Shown piece after piece: positions 27,368 through 36,239 of a DNA stretch of 47,070 nt. The translations under genes were made by a program, and so were the position numbers. Source of the stretch: Bacteroidales bacterium. GTDB taxonomy: Bacteria > Bacteroidota > Bacteroidia > Bacteroidales > UBA932. The stretch is from the NCBI GenBank assembly GCA_017559545.1, contig JAFYRK010000038.1:1-47070 (forward strand), given 5' to 3'. The notes below the pieces were generated by a model that worked only from the letters and a program-made list of their open reading frames with translations, did not search any database and had not been told where the DNA came from. The first letter of the stretch is position 1. Every line of letters starts with the position of its first letter.

Positions 27368-29146
27368 ATGAGAAAGATAATATACATAATTTTAACGGTG
27401 TCGCTTATTGTGCAGTCATGCAGTCTTGACGAGAACTATTATGTGCATATCGAGAAAGATTCATATATAGAGGATGCTTCAACAGCTAGAGATGTTCTCT
27501 TTGGTCTATATCGCGATTTGGCCAGCCTGGATCTATATGGACATCGCCTATCTATATGTTATGACCTTCCCACTGATATATCCAAGGTTGATGGCAACTC
27601 ATTAGCCAATAACAGGGACTTTTGCAATAACGCACACTCTTCAACAAATGCCTGGGTCCAAAATACCTGGAGAGCTGCTTATAAGACAATCTATGATGCC
27701 AATAGCTTTATTGAAAGCGTGGACAAATCTTGGCCAAGACTTTCAGAAAATGACAAAAAGATTGTTGAAGTCTATGTGGCTGAAGCTCGAGTGATCAGAG
27801 CTCTTATGTATTTCGAGCTTGTTCGCAACTGGAAAAATATCATTCTGATTACAAGTGTTGAAGAGTCGAGACAACACCCATCAACATTTGAACAGGATGA
27901 TCCTGAAGATGTGTATGAGTTTATTGAAAAAGAGTTGAAGGAGTCTGCAGCTGTCCTACCATGGGCCACATCTGACAATATTAGAATGGACAATAGCTTT
28001 ATGGTCTCGAAAGGTAGTGCCTATGCCCTCCTTGCTCGCGTCTGTGTTACATGGGCTGGATATCCTATGCATAATGAATTGAAATGGAAAGAAGCGAAGG
28101 ATGCTTGTGACTCAATCATCACATCAGGTAAACATGGACTCTTGGCTGATTATGAGGATCTATGGAAGAACTCATGTAATTCAAAATGGGATCCAACCGA
28201 AAGTCTATTTGAAATAAGTTTCTATTCTCCGTCCATTTCAAGTGCTTCGTCAAATAACTGTAGTGGATATATTGGAAAATGGAATGGTGTTTATGTCGTG
28301 ACTAACACAACCTCTTTAGTGCGTGTTGATGCAAGATATAGGGCCATTGCGACCTTTGCTGCAGGTTGGCCAGAGCCTCGTAGAGATAAGAGGTTTTCTC
28401 TAAGTATCGCAGATTATTATTATGAGGGAACCACGAAATTAGGAAAGCAAACTATTGACGACGCAGGTACCGTGAGGTGGTACGAGGAGTCCTCTAGAGA
28501 CGGCATTCGAAAGGTTTATCGTGTAGATGGCAGTAATAAAATTGATTTTATGACAACTATTGATAATCCATATAATCTATCTGCCAAATTCCCATACAGG
28601 GAGGGACTATATGTTGCCAAGTGGGATCTTACCAAATATGTTGAGCCGGGGAAGCAGCTTGCTGACGGCAATCAATCAAACGCGAATTGGTATCTTTTGA
28701 GATACTCAGATGTACTTTTAATGTATGCTGAGGCTATAAATGAAATTTCTGGCCCCAATGCAGATGCTTATGCAGCTGTGAATATGGTCCGCCGTCGAGG
28801 ATACGGATGCAAGTCTTTATTAGAAGACGCGCCGGACATTGACCTGCCGTCAGGTTTGAGTCAAGAGCAGTTCCGCGATGCTATAAGAAAAGAAAGGGCA
28901 TATGAGTTGTGTTTTGAAGGGAACAGAAAGCAGGACTTAATCAGATGGGGAATATATGCCAAATCCGTTGTGGATGTCGCTCCTGCTATGAATGTCTGGT
29001 GTGATGGTGCAAGTTCATACATTCTCGCAGCTCAATATACTGACTATGTTGACGGAGAGGAAAGTAAGCACAATTTACAGCCGATACCTCAAAGAGAACT
29101 AGATCTTATGACCAAATTTGAACAAAACCCTAAATGGGGAAAATAA
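27368..29146 (+). CDS. SusD/RagB-family glycan-binding lipoprotein
   Basis: This 592-residue lipoprotein (lipobox IVQSC, C18) is the lid and ligand-binding partner of SusC. The TPR-like N-terminal half with ARVIRALMYFELVRNW and the C-terminal RKERAYELCFEGNRKQDLIRWG motif are diagnostic of the family. Length is typical. The next lipoprotein gene starts 17 bases after its stop codon. Confidence 0.97.
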   Translation: MRKIIYIILTVSLIVQSCSLDENYYVHIEKDSYIEDASTARDVLFGLYRDLASLDLYGHRLSICYDLPTDISKVDGNSLANNRDFCNNAHSSTNAWVQNTWRAAYKTIYDANSFIESVDKSWPRLSENDKKIVEVYVAEARVIRALMYFELVRNWKNIILITSVEESRQHPSTFEQDDPEDVYEFIEKELKESAAVLPWATSDNIRMDNSFMVSKGSAYALLARVCVTWAGYPMHNELKWKEAKDACDSIITSGKHGLLADYEDLWKNSCNSKWDPTESLFEISFYSPSISSASSNNCSGYIGKWNGVYVVTNTTSLVRVDARYRAIATFAAGWPEPRRDKRFSLSIADYYYEGTTKLGKQTIDDAGTVRWYEESSRDGIRKVYRVDGSNKIDFMTTIDNPYNLSAKFPYREGLYVAKWDLTKYVEPGKQLADGNQSNANWYLLRYSDVLLMYAEAINEISGPNADAYAAVNMVRRRGYGCKSLLEDAPDIDLPSGLSQEQFRDAIRKERAYELCFEGNRKQDLIRWGIYAKSVVDVAPAMNVWCDGASSYILAAQYTDYVDGEESKHNLQPIPQRELDLMTKFEQNPKWGK

Positions 29147-29163
29147 ACTATAAATATAATTAT

Positions 29164-29649
29164 ATGAAACATTTAAAACTACTCGTATTTCTTGCTGCGG
29201 CATTGTCTGTAATGATGGTGTCTTCATGTAAGAAACAGTCCGAGCCAACAGTCTCGGCAGAATTGTCTGTTGAAATAACAGACATAAAGGCCGTCAGTGC
29301 CAGACTCTCAATTACTTGTGAAAAAGGCAACCCGACACTAGTTCGTTATCTGGCACCAACACTCAAGTCCGATGTAATCGCAGCTACAGGTAGCGTAGAG
29401 AACAAGACAGCAGTTGAAACATTTATCACAAGAAATGGTAATGCAATAGCACTGCCATATAATGTTCTATTGAAGGATCTTATGCCGGAAACAGAATATG
29501 TGGTAGGAGTTGCGGCATTTGACTCTTCTATGAAGGTTATTGCTAGCGAAGTGAAAGTGTTTACGACTCTTGATCTGAATTCCATGTTTGATGAATCTCT
29601 CGGTGACCCGAGCGGTGCTGGAGATTTGACTGAAAATATCATTAAATAA
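29164..29649 (+). CDS. PUL lipoprotein with fibronectin-III-like domain
   Basis: The 161-residue product has a lipobox MVSSC (C22) and one FN3-like beta-sandwich in which LMPETEYVVGVAAFDS matches the typical L-x-P-x-T-x-Y strand signature. The C-terminus is a short acidic Gly/Ser-rich tail. It occupies the slot after susD where surface glycan-binding proteins are usually encoded. Binding partner is unknown. Confidence 0.75.
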   Translation: MKHLKLLVFLAAALSVMMVSSCKKQSEPTVSAELSVEITDIKAVSARLSITCEKGNPTLVRYLAPTLKSDVIAATGSVENKTAVETFITRNGNAIALPYNVLLKDLMPETEYVVGVAAFDSSMKVIASEVKVFTTLDLNSMFDESLGDPSGAGDLTENIIK

Positions 29650-29657
29650 GTATGGTC

Positions 29658-31901
29658 ATGAAAAAATATATATTCATTATGGCGCTTGCGTCACTGACTC
29701 TCTCTGCTTGCGTCAACGAGACTTTAGAGCCGACTCCTTCTCAAAAGAAAGGTAAGGAGATTTTCTTTGAGGGCTCATTTTCAAAATCTTCTACAGCAAC
29801 GAAGGTCGAGTTCCAAGACGCTGTAGATGGAATCCATGCATTGACATGGTCAGAGGGTGATCAGATCGGTATTTTTACGTACAACGGTTCTACGACCAAT
29901 AATAACATGAAGGCCACTCTTCATAAAGAAACGGCAGGAAATGCTACTGGTGTGTTTGTGCCAGAAGATAGAGTCGTTATCATCCCGCCAGAAGAGGAAG
30001 GTGGTGAACCGACAGAAGATATCATAGAAATTGAATATCCTGCCGAAGGCGCTGATGAGGAAGATTTCCTTATTTATTATCCTTATCGTGATGGTATGGA
30101 GATCAATGCAGATGATTTCTCTCTTCATGCTTCAGTTGCCCATGATCAAGTACAGGACAAGATTGGCGACAGAAAGGTTATATCTAATGGTCTTGCTACT
30201 GCGATAGCAAAAGTTCTCCCTGGATCAAATAAAGCAACATTCGCCTTGACTCATAAGTTGGCCTATGTTTGCGTAAAGGCTTATTCATCGGAATTTGTGG
30301 GATATCAGCTTCATGCTGTCCATATGTTTGATATGGATGGACAGGCCGCTCTCTCAGGAGATTTTATAATTGATCCGGAAACAGGAACATTTACCGTAGA
30401 TAGCCAATCAACAAAGCCATCAGTAAGGGTAGATGTGGCTAATCATGATTTCTCTTCCAATCCAGAAAAGAATGAACTCTATCTGGCTGTTCTACCTGGA
30501 GACTACTCTACTGCTGATATCTATTTTGAGGTCACATTCATCAATGCATATGGTGCCACCAAGAATATTCCCCTCAAGTTTGATAAGACATGTAAGTTCC
30601 CGGCAGGTTCCTTGTCAACCATTGATTTGGGAGAAATCACATCATCAATGGTCAATCTCCCTTGGTATAGCATAGACGAAGAAAGAGATCTTGTAAAGAG
30701 ATGTGCTTACGGCTCACAGAATACTTATTTTGCACAAAGACCTGCGTCAGGTTCAAGTACAGCTGTTACAATCGACGTAAAGGCTCGTGGTGATTTCAGT
30801 AGAGTCAGAGAACCGAAGTATTATGCTTTGTTGTCACCATCAGAATATGGATGCGTAACTGCAGGTTCGGGAAGAAAGTTCCTCAGTCTCGACGGTACTA
30901 CTGAAAACGCTTCTATGTCATCTAACTACGGAACTGGCAAGTACGAGACAATCGGTTCGGACTATGAGTTTACTGTCTATGTGGTAAGTCCGACGACCGA
31001 AAGACAGGGAATGTGGGGTACTGTTGCAATATATGATGAAAACAAGAATATATTGTGGTCATATATGATTCAGGGTTACCTTGAAGATGATGTGCCTCAG
31101 GATATGGATTATGGTGATTTCAAACTTCTTGACAGATTTTTGGGACAGGGCATAGGTAGCAAGAAGGCTGTTGAATATAAGGATCTGGCAACAGATTCTC
31201 CTGCATATTTCCAGTGGGGCAGAAAGGATCCGTTTGTGTGGTCAAATTCAAAAGCACCGATGTATACTGCTAAAGCGGAGAAGTTCAAGGATGTGGCAGA
31301 TGCGGCATCTGAACCATGTGCAAGGGTGATGCTCAACTCTGAAAAATGGTATGAGGGCGAAACCCGCTTTGACCTTTGGGGAGGTTCAAATAATACAGAG
31401 AAGGGCTGGTATGATCCGCAGGCTAAAGGCCATAAGACAGTCTATGACCCATGTCCTGCGGGATATAGGGTACCTGATGCCAAGGTATTCAATACAATCA
31501 AGCAGACTGCACAGCCTTGGGAAGTATCTAATGGCCTGGCACACCAGATTGCAGAAAACATCAAGACAGATACTCCGTTTACAGGAGGTACTACGCACGG
31601 ATACAAAAAAGCGCATAGTGCATTGGCAGTACAACTGTCTGGGGATACATATGATTATTTCCCGTATTGCGGTTTTCTATGGAGCAAAACAGATAAGGCA
31701 TATAATGAGCGTTCAACTAATAACGTGGACCGTATTATGTTGACTTGGTCAAATTCTGCTACTGCTTCTGAAATGCAGAAAAAAGGACCTTTTGCTGTTA
31801 TGTTGGAATACGGCTATTGGTCAAGCAGTGCTCAGATGGGAACAGATAATGACCAATCAATGAATATGGCATTCCCAATCCGTTGCCAGAAAATAGACTA
31901 A
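29658..31901 (+). CDS. Fimbrillin-like lipoprotein 1 in the PUL
   Basis: The product is about 747 residues with lipobox TLSAC (C18). Residues about 30-330 look like the fimbrillin/Mfa-type beta-sandwich (TWSEGDQIGIF, LTHKLAYVCVKAYS, LYLAVLPGDYS). A second beta domain follows. The C-terminal part has the features YFQWGRKDPF, YDPCPAGYRVP and GYWSSSAQ, which resemble the FISUMP-like surface domain. The ATG at 29658 is preferred over 29652 because it starts the signal peptide directly. It shares this layout with the gene at 32081. In the PUL it may act as a surface glycan-binding protein rather than a pilin. Confidence 0.8.
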   Translation: MKKYIFIMALASLTLSACVNETLEPTPSQKKGKEIFFEGSFSKSSTATKVEFQDAVDGIHALTWSEGDQIGIFTYNGSTTNNNMKATLHKETAGNATGVFVPEDRVVIIPPEEEGGEPTEDIIEIEYPAEGADEEDFLIYYPYRDGMEINADDFSLHASVAHDQVQDKIGDRKVISNGLATAIAKVLPGSNKATFALTHKLAYVCVKAYSSEFVGYQLHAVHMFDMDGQAALSGDFIIDPETGTFTVDSQSTKPSVRVDVANHDFSSNPEKNELYLAVLPGDYSTADIYFEVTFINAYGATKNIPLKFDKTCKFPAGSLSTIDLGEITSSMVNLPWYSIDEERDLVKRCAYGSQNTYFAQRPASGSSTAVTIDVKARGDFSRVREPKYYALLSPSEYGCVTAGSGRKFLSLDGTTENASMSSNYGTGKYETIGSDYEFTVYVVSPTTERQGMWGTVAIYDENKNILWSYMIQGYLEDDVPQDMDYGDFKLLDRFLGQGIGSKKAVEYKDLATDSPAYFQWGRKDPFVWSNSKAPMYTAKAEKFKDVADAASEPCARVMLNSEKWYEGETRFDLWGGSNNTEKGWYDPQAKGHKTVYDPCPAGYRVPDAKVFNTIKQTAQPWEVSNGLAHQIAENIKTDTPFTGGTTHGYKKAHSALAVQLSGDTYDYFPYCGFLWSKTDKAYNERSTNNVDRIMLTWSNSATASEMQKKGPFAVMLEYGYWSSSAQMGTDNDQSMNMAFPIRCQKID

Positions 31902-31919
31902 CACATTAAAATAACACGT

Positions 31920-32069
31920 ATGAAAAGAACAGAATTTTATCTTGCTCCTGCAGTTCAGGAGCTTGATATTAACACAGAAGGTATTCTGTGTGGAAGTTCG
32001 CCTGATATTACCTCGGCAGGAGAACTCGATGATAATGTATGGGGTGGTTTAACATTTGGAGAAAATTAA
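31920..32069 (+). CDS. 49-residue small protein between the fimbrillin-like genes
   Basis: The ORF starts MKRTEFYLAPAVQELDINTE and ends in a Gly/Trp/Asn-rich tail (VWGGLTFGEN). It has no signal peptide. The pattern M-K-x-x-x-Y-x-x-P-x-x-x-x-L-x-I-x-x-E-x-x-L is one I recall in a large set of short, unannotated Bacteroidota proteins. It starts 18 bases after the stop of fimbrillin-like gene 1 and ends 11 bases before the ATG of gene 2, a spacing that fits an operon member. Codon use looks like its neighbours. Function is unknown. Confidence 0.65.
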   Translation: MKRTEFYLAPAVQELDINTEGILCGSSPDITSAGELDDNVWGGLTFGEN

Positions 32070-32080
32070 TAGTGACGGTT

Positions 32081-34090
32081 ATGAAGAAGATTTTTTATTT
32101 AATGAGCGTTTGTGCTCTGGCCTTCATTTCTTGTCAGAAGGAAGAGATGGCTGACAATGCACAGTCAGGAAAGTTTAATTACACTTTCACAGCAAATCAT
32201 GTCTTGGATACAAAGGCTACTGTAAGTGATAAAACTGACAATAAGTGGCCGGTTCTTTGGGAAAAGGGTGACCAGTTGGGCGTTTACCTTGCTGACGGAA
32301 CATTTGTTGGTATTGCAAATCTGACAGATGAATCTGCTGGAAAGAACAGCGGAACATTCACACTCTCTACCGAAACAGAAATTGCAGACGGAACAGCCCT
32401 TAAATTCTCTTACCCTTATGTGGAGAATGCTGTTTCCGGAACAGGTGTTGTGGCTGCAGAGCAGACTCTTGCTTCAGCGGCATCTGCGGGTGTCGGAGCA
32501 AATGCTGTCGCTTTTGCGGAGGCAGTATATGTCCAGGGCCAGACCAATGTAGTCCTTAATCATGTTAATGCATATTTGAAATTCAATATCGCATCAGCGG
32601 AAGACGCCTTCGCAGGATATAATCTTGATGGAATTACTCTATGGGCGGACGATGCTGCTGTTTCCGGAAACATTGATGGCAACGCCTACAGCAACACGGG
32701 CGATTATGTAAAGGTTTCTTTGACTTCGCCAGTAACAGTGGGAACACAGGCTCAGCCTCTTTGGCTCACATCCCTTCCTGCTGATCTGTCAGAGTGCAAG
32801 AAAGTATATGCGATTGTTCACATGAGTAAAGGAACTGAAACGGTCACACTTCCAGTAAGATTGAATGGTGCAGGAAACCTTCCTGCCGGTTCTGTGACAG
32901 AAATTACACTTCCATCTCTTACAAAATCCCTCGCACCTGCATGGTATGAGCCGGTAGAAACTCGTTATATTGCAGCTTATGGAGAAGGCTGGTGCTATGG
33001 TCCTGAGAACACTGTGCTGTTTACAGCAAAAAATGTTGCCAAGACAGTTGAACTGAAAGCGAGAGGAAACTTCATGAATGTAGTAGAACCAGTATATGTT
33101 CAGGTATTGTATGCGTCTAACCAGTCACAGGATAAAACAACGGGATTCGTTAAATTTGATGGTACGGATTCCTACAGTGGAGGATTCATTGACCATGAGA
33201 TAGGTGATGATTATTCTGTGTCTGTTTCAATAGGAAATGTCAACAATTCTTCTGCCAATGGCCAGATTTCAGCTGTGCTTGTCAAGGATAGCAACAAAAA
33301 TACTATTTGGGGAATCAATCTATGGGCTTGCTTTAATGCTTTGAAAACGGTGACATACGACAATGGTACTATTCTGACATATGATCTAGGTGCTGGCAAC
33401 ACGATTGATGCCTATAACGATTGGAAGAGTCAAGGATGTTATTTCCAATGGGGACGACCTTGGGCTTTTCCATACTCTGATAAAGACGAATTTGGCTGGA
33501 CTAGAGTTCCTACATCAAATGCTGTAACGCTTGCTAAGTCTGCATCAACACCGTGGGCGATGTATAACTATAATGGCGAACCATATGATTGGTATTGGGG
33601 TGATGGAAATAAAACAGACCGCTCTGGTGATCTTGATGACTTGTGGGGTAATCCGACTTCTTCTGGAGTAGGTGTGAAGTCTATTTATGACCCATGTCCT
33701 AAAGGTTACAGGGTAGCGGACCCCGCAATATTGAACGAAATTGAGAGTGGAATCAACGCCTCGATTGATGAGACAACTGGCGCTATTACATCGGCTGAAG
33801 GGGCTGCTACTGAAATTGTTACTTCTACTTCTCTATATTACTTGAAGCATAAAGGAGTTGCATGGAGTTTTGCTGGAGCACATCAGAATGCTTCCGGTAG
33901 CAATAGCAGAATCGAGAATAAGGTAGATGCAGCTGTTTATTGGTCAAATGCTATCTCGGGAAACCAGGCAAGAGCGATGTGGGTTAGAAAGAAGAAAGCC
34001 AATAATAAGTATTCTATTGAGCGATTGACAGGCCGTTCTCGAGCTTTGGCGGCACAAGTACGTTGTATGGTAGATACAGAAGATCGTTAA
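32081..34090 (+). CDS. Fimbrillin-like lipoprotein 2 in the PUL
   Basis: The 669-residue product has lipobox AFISC (C18), a fimbrillin-like N-terminal region (LWEKGDQLGVYL, VVLNHVNAYLKFNIA, LWLTSLPADLS), a middle beta domain and a C-terminal region with CYFQWGRPW, YDPCPKGYRVADP and VYWSNA. The order and motifs match the gene at 29658, so the two arose by duplication, although they have diverged clearly in sequence. The start at 32081 begins the signal peptide directly. An intrinsic terminator follows the stop. Confidence 0.8.
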   Translation: MKKIFYLMSVCALAFISCQKEEMADNAQSGKFNYTFTANHVLDTKATVSDKTDNKWPVLWEKGDQLGVYLADGTFVGIANLTDESAGKNSGTFTLSTETEIADGTALKFSYPYVENAVSGTGVVAAEQTLASAASAGVGANAVAFAEAVYVQGQTNVVLNHVNAYLKFNIASAEDAFAGYNLDGITLWADDAAVSGNIDGNAYSNTGDYVKVSLTSPVTVGTQAQPLWLTSLPADLSECKKVYAIVHMSKGTETVTLPVRLNGAGNLPAGSVTEITLPSLTKSLAPAWYEPVETRYIAAYGEGWCYGPENTVLFTAKNVAKTVELKARGNFMNVVEPVYVQVLYASNQSQDKTTGFVKFDGTDSYSGGFIDHEIGDDYSVSVSIGNVNNSSANGQISAVLVKDSNKNTIWGINLWACFNALKTVTYDNGTILTYDLGAGNTIDAYNDWKSQGCYFQWGRPWAFPYSDKDEFGWTRVPTSNAVTLAKSASTPWAMYNYNGEPYDWYWGDGNKTDRSGDLDDLWGNPTSSGVGVKSIYDPCPKGYRVADPAILNEIESGINASIDETTGAITSAEGAATEIVTSTSLYYLKHKGVAWSFAGAHQNASGSNSRIENKVDAAVYWSNAISGNQARAMWVRKKKANNKYSIERLTGRSRALAAQVRCMVDTEDR

Positions 34091-34103
34091 TTTTGTACAT
34101 GGA

Positions 34104-34147
34104 GAGGGTGTGTTCTCGGGAAGACTCTTGGAACATACCCTCTTTTT
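34104..34147 (+). terminator. Terminator inside the PUL, before the lyase genes
   Basis: GAGGGTGTGTTC (34104-34115) pairs with GAACATACCCTC (34131-34142) with one G-T pair, then TTTTT. It lies between fimbrillin-like gene 2 and the first lyase gene, all on the same strand, so part of the transcription should stop here and the lyase genes would be expressed at a lower level or from their own promoter. Confidence 0.75.
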
Positions 34148-34163
34148 AAAAATATTATTTTCA

Positions 34164-36239
34164 ATGAAGAGATTGATGTTTCTTATATTTTTACTTTCGT
34201 GTCTGTCATTTCTGAACATAGGGTGTTCGGAACCAGATCCTATTGTACCGGATGATACAGAAATTAATGGCGGAAATAATGATGACGGAGGTTCTGAGGA
34301 TAATGGAAATGTCAATCCAACCCCTCCGGACGAATTTATTGAGGAACCGAATGATCCTTCTGCCGACCCTCAAAGTGCCTATGGCTTGGATTACTCTAAG
34401 CTTGCATCAGCAGGACATCCGCGATTGTTGATTGATGATGAGGGATTCAAGAGTCTTAAAAAGAAGGTAACAACCGATAAGCGGTTAAATAAGACTCTTT
34501 ATAAACTTCATACACAAATTTTGAAAAGGGCGGAGAAGATTGTGACCGAGAACAGGCAGTTTGCCGTTCCAAATGACCATTACTTAATTGTTGACAATCT
34601 TGTCTATTGCTCTTATGCCTATAAGATGACCGGTCAATCAGGATACCTTACAAAGGCAAAAGCAGATCTTTTAAAGACCTGTCGTTTCGGTGCTTGGAAT
34701 CCTTCCGGTCTTTCTATCGGCGAAATCTCTCTTGCTGTTGCGCTTGCGTATGATTGGCTGTATTACGACCTTTCGCTTGATGAAAGAAAATTAGTACATA
34801 AAGCCATGGTTGATAAAGGTATCCGACCTATGTATAATAGAAGCTATGCTGCAACAATTGGAAACTGGAACTCTATCTGTCTTGGTGGTGTTGCATGTGC
34901 TTCACTAGCTGTTTATGAGAAGGATAAAGACATTGCAGTTAAGCAGATAGAGAAGGCAATCAAAGAAAATCTTGTGGGAGTTAAGGGCATCTATAGTCCC
35001 GATGGAAACTATGCAGAAGGCTGCGGATATTGGGAATATGGCACTGCATGGGAGGTCTGCTTCCTATCATGTCTTGAAGATATATTCGGACAGACGGCAG
35101 GGATTAAGGAGACACCTGGTTTTATGCAGTCAGGTAAATATGCCATATATTCCCACGGAACCATGAATTCTCAATTCTCATATAACGATGGAGGCGGATC
35201 TGCGGATTCTCCATTCATTACATCATGGTGGTTTGCTGCAAAGAATGATGATCCTTCTCTTATATATGCAGAAAAAAGGATGCTGGACAATGGCGTATAT
35301 TCGGATGTTCCTTTGGAAAAGGAGGGATTTCGTCTGTTACCTGCCATGCTTTGCATGATTGAGGATTATGACTTTGAATCAAAGACAATAGCTCCTCCAA
35401 CTGACGATATCTGGCAGGGAGATGGTGAGATGCCGATAGTGATAGTCAGAAAAGGTTGGAACTTTGACGAGTCAGATGTATACCTTGGCATCAAGGCCGG
35501 TCATTGCAATACATGGAAGACATCAGCGACAGCTCATTCTCATATGGATATTGGTTCGTTTGTTTTTGAGGCTGAAGGCGTAAGGTGGTCAGACGACATC
35601 CAACGTCCGGGCTACACGGCATGGTTCGATGCATTGAGCAAGGCAGGAAGCCGTTCAGGAGACACTTCTCAATCAGGTCTCCGTTGGGATACTTTCCGAG
35701 TAAGTAATCTATGCCACAGCACAATAGTATCTTCTACAAATGATGGGTCCGTAGCCGGCAAATTGCACTCTACAGATTATTATGTCGATGGTAACGCCTT
35801 AATTGATAAGGTAATTGACTCTGATGGAAGGCAGGGTGCTCTTGTCAACATGACAGAGCCGATGAAAGGTCAAGTGGCAAGGGCTTATCGTACTGTAGAA
35901 CTTGTAAATGGAAACGAATTGGTGGTTACGGATGAAATAACAGCACTTTCATCCATGGATTGTAAGTTAGAGTGGCGAATCTTTTCAGTTTCTTCATCAT
36001 CCGTTACAGACTCAGAAGTTGTCCTTACAAAGAATGGAAAGAAACGAACATTGACAGTGAGTTCATCCAATCCATCTGTTACAACACAGTACACGACCTG
36101 GCCAGCGAATAAGCCTACTGGAGATGGCTGGGGTGTGCTGAATTTTGCACAAGGTATATCCGACAGAACAATAGCAGGCTGGACAGCAACCATACCAGCA
36201 GGTATGACTGTGAAATTTGTTACAATCCTGAAGAAATGA
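34164..36239 (+). CDS. Heparinase II/III-family polysaccharide lyase, lipoprotein
   Basis: The 691-residue product has a lipobox LNIGC (C21) and then an acidic, Asn/Pro-rich linker (about 25-75) that would hold the enzyme away from the membrane. An (alpha/alpha) toroid follows (about 85-400) with GNWNSICLGG, and then a heparinase II/III beta-sandwich with AHSHMDIGSFVFEAEG (H458, H460). Such enzymes cut uronic-acid polysaccharides by beta-elimination and leave 4,5-unsaturated ends. The exact PL family and substrate cannot be set from sequence alone. The gene overlaps the next by ATGA, linking it to the PL8 lyase. Confidence 0.87.
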   Translation: MKRLMFLIFLLSCLSFLNIGCSEPDPIVPDDTEINGGNNDDGGSEDNGNVNPTPPDEFIEEPNDPSADPQSAYGLDYSKLASAGHPRLLIDDEGFKSLKKKVTTDKRLNKTLYKLHTQILKRAEKIVTENRQFAVPNDHYLIVDNLVYCSYAYKMTGQSGYLTKAKADLLKTCRFGAWNPSGLSIGEISLAVALAYDWLYYDLSLDERKLVHKAMVDKGIRPMYNRSYAATIGNWNSICLGGVACASLAVYEKDKDIAVKQIEKAIKENLVGVKGIYSPDGNYAEGCGYWEYGTAWEVCFLSCLEDIFGQTAGIKETPGFMQSGKYAIYSHGTMNSQFSYNDGGGSADSPFITSWWFAAKNDDPSLIYAEKRMLDNGVYSDVPLEKEGFRLLPAMLCMIEDYDFESKTIAPPTDDIWQGDGEMPIVIVRKGWNFDESDVYLGIKAGHCNTWKTSATAHSHMDIGSFVFEAEGVRWSDDIQRPGYTAWFDALSKAGSRSGDTSQSGLRWDTFRVSNLCHSTIVSSTNDGSVAGKLHSTDYYVDGNALIDKVIDSDGRQGALVNMTEPMKGQVARAYRTVELVNGNELVVTDEITALSSMDCKLEWRIFSVSSSSVTDSEVVLTKNGKKRTLTVSSSNPSVTTQYTTWPANKPTGDGWGVLNFAQGISDRTIAGWTATIPAGMTVKFVTILKK

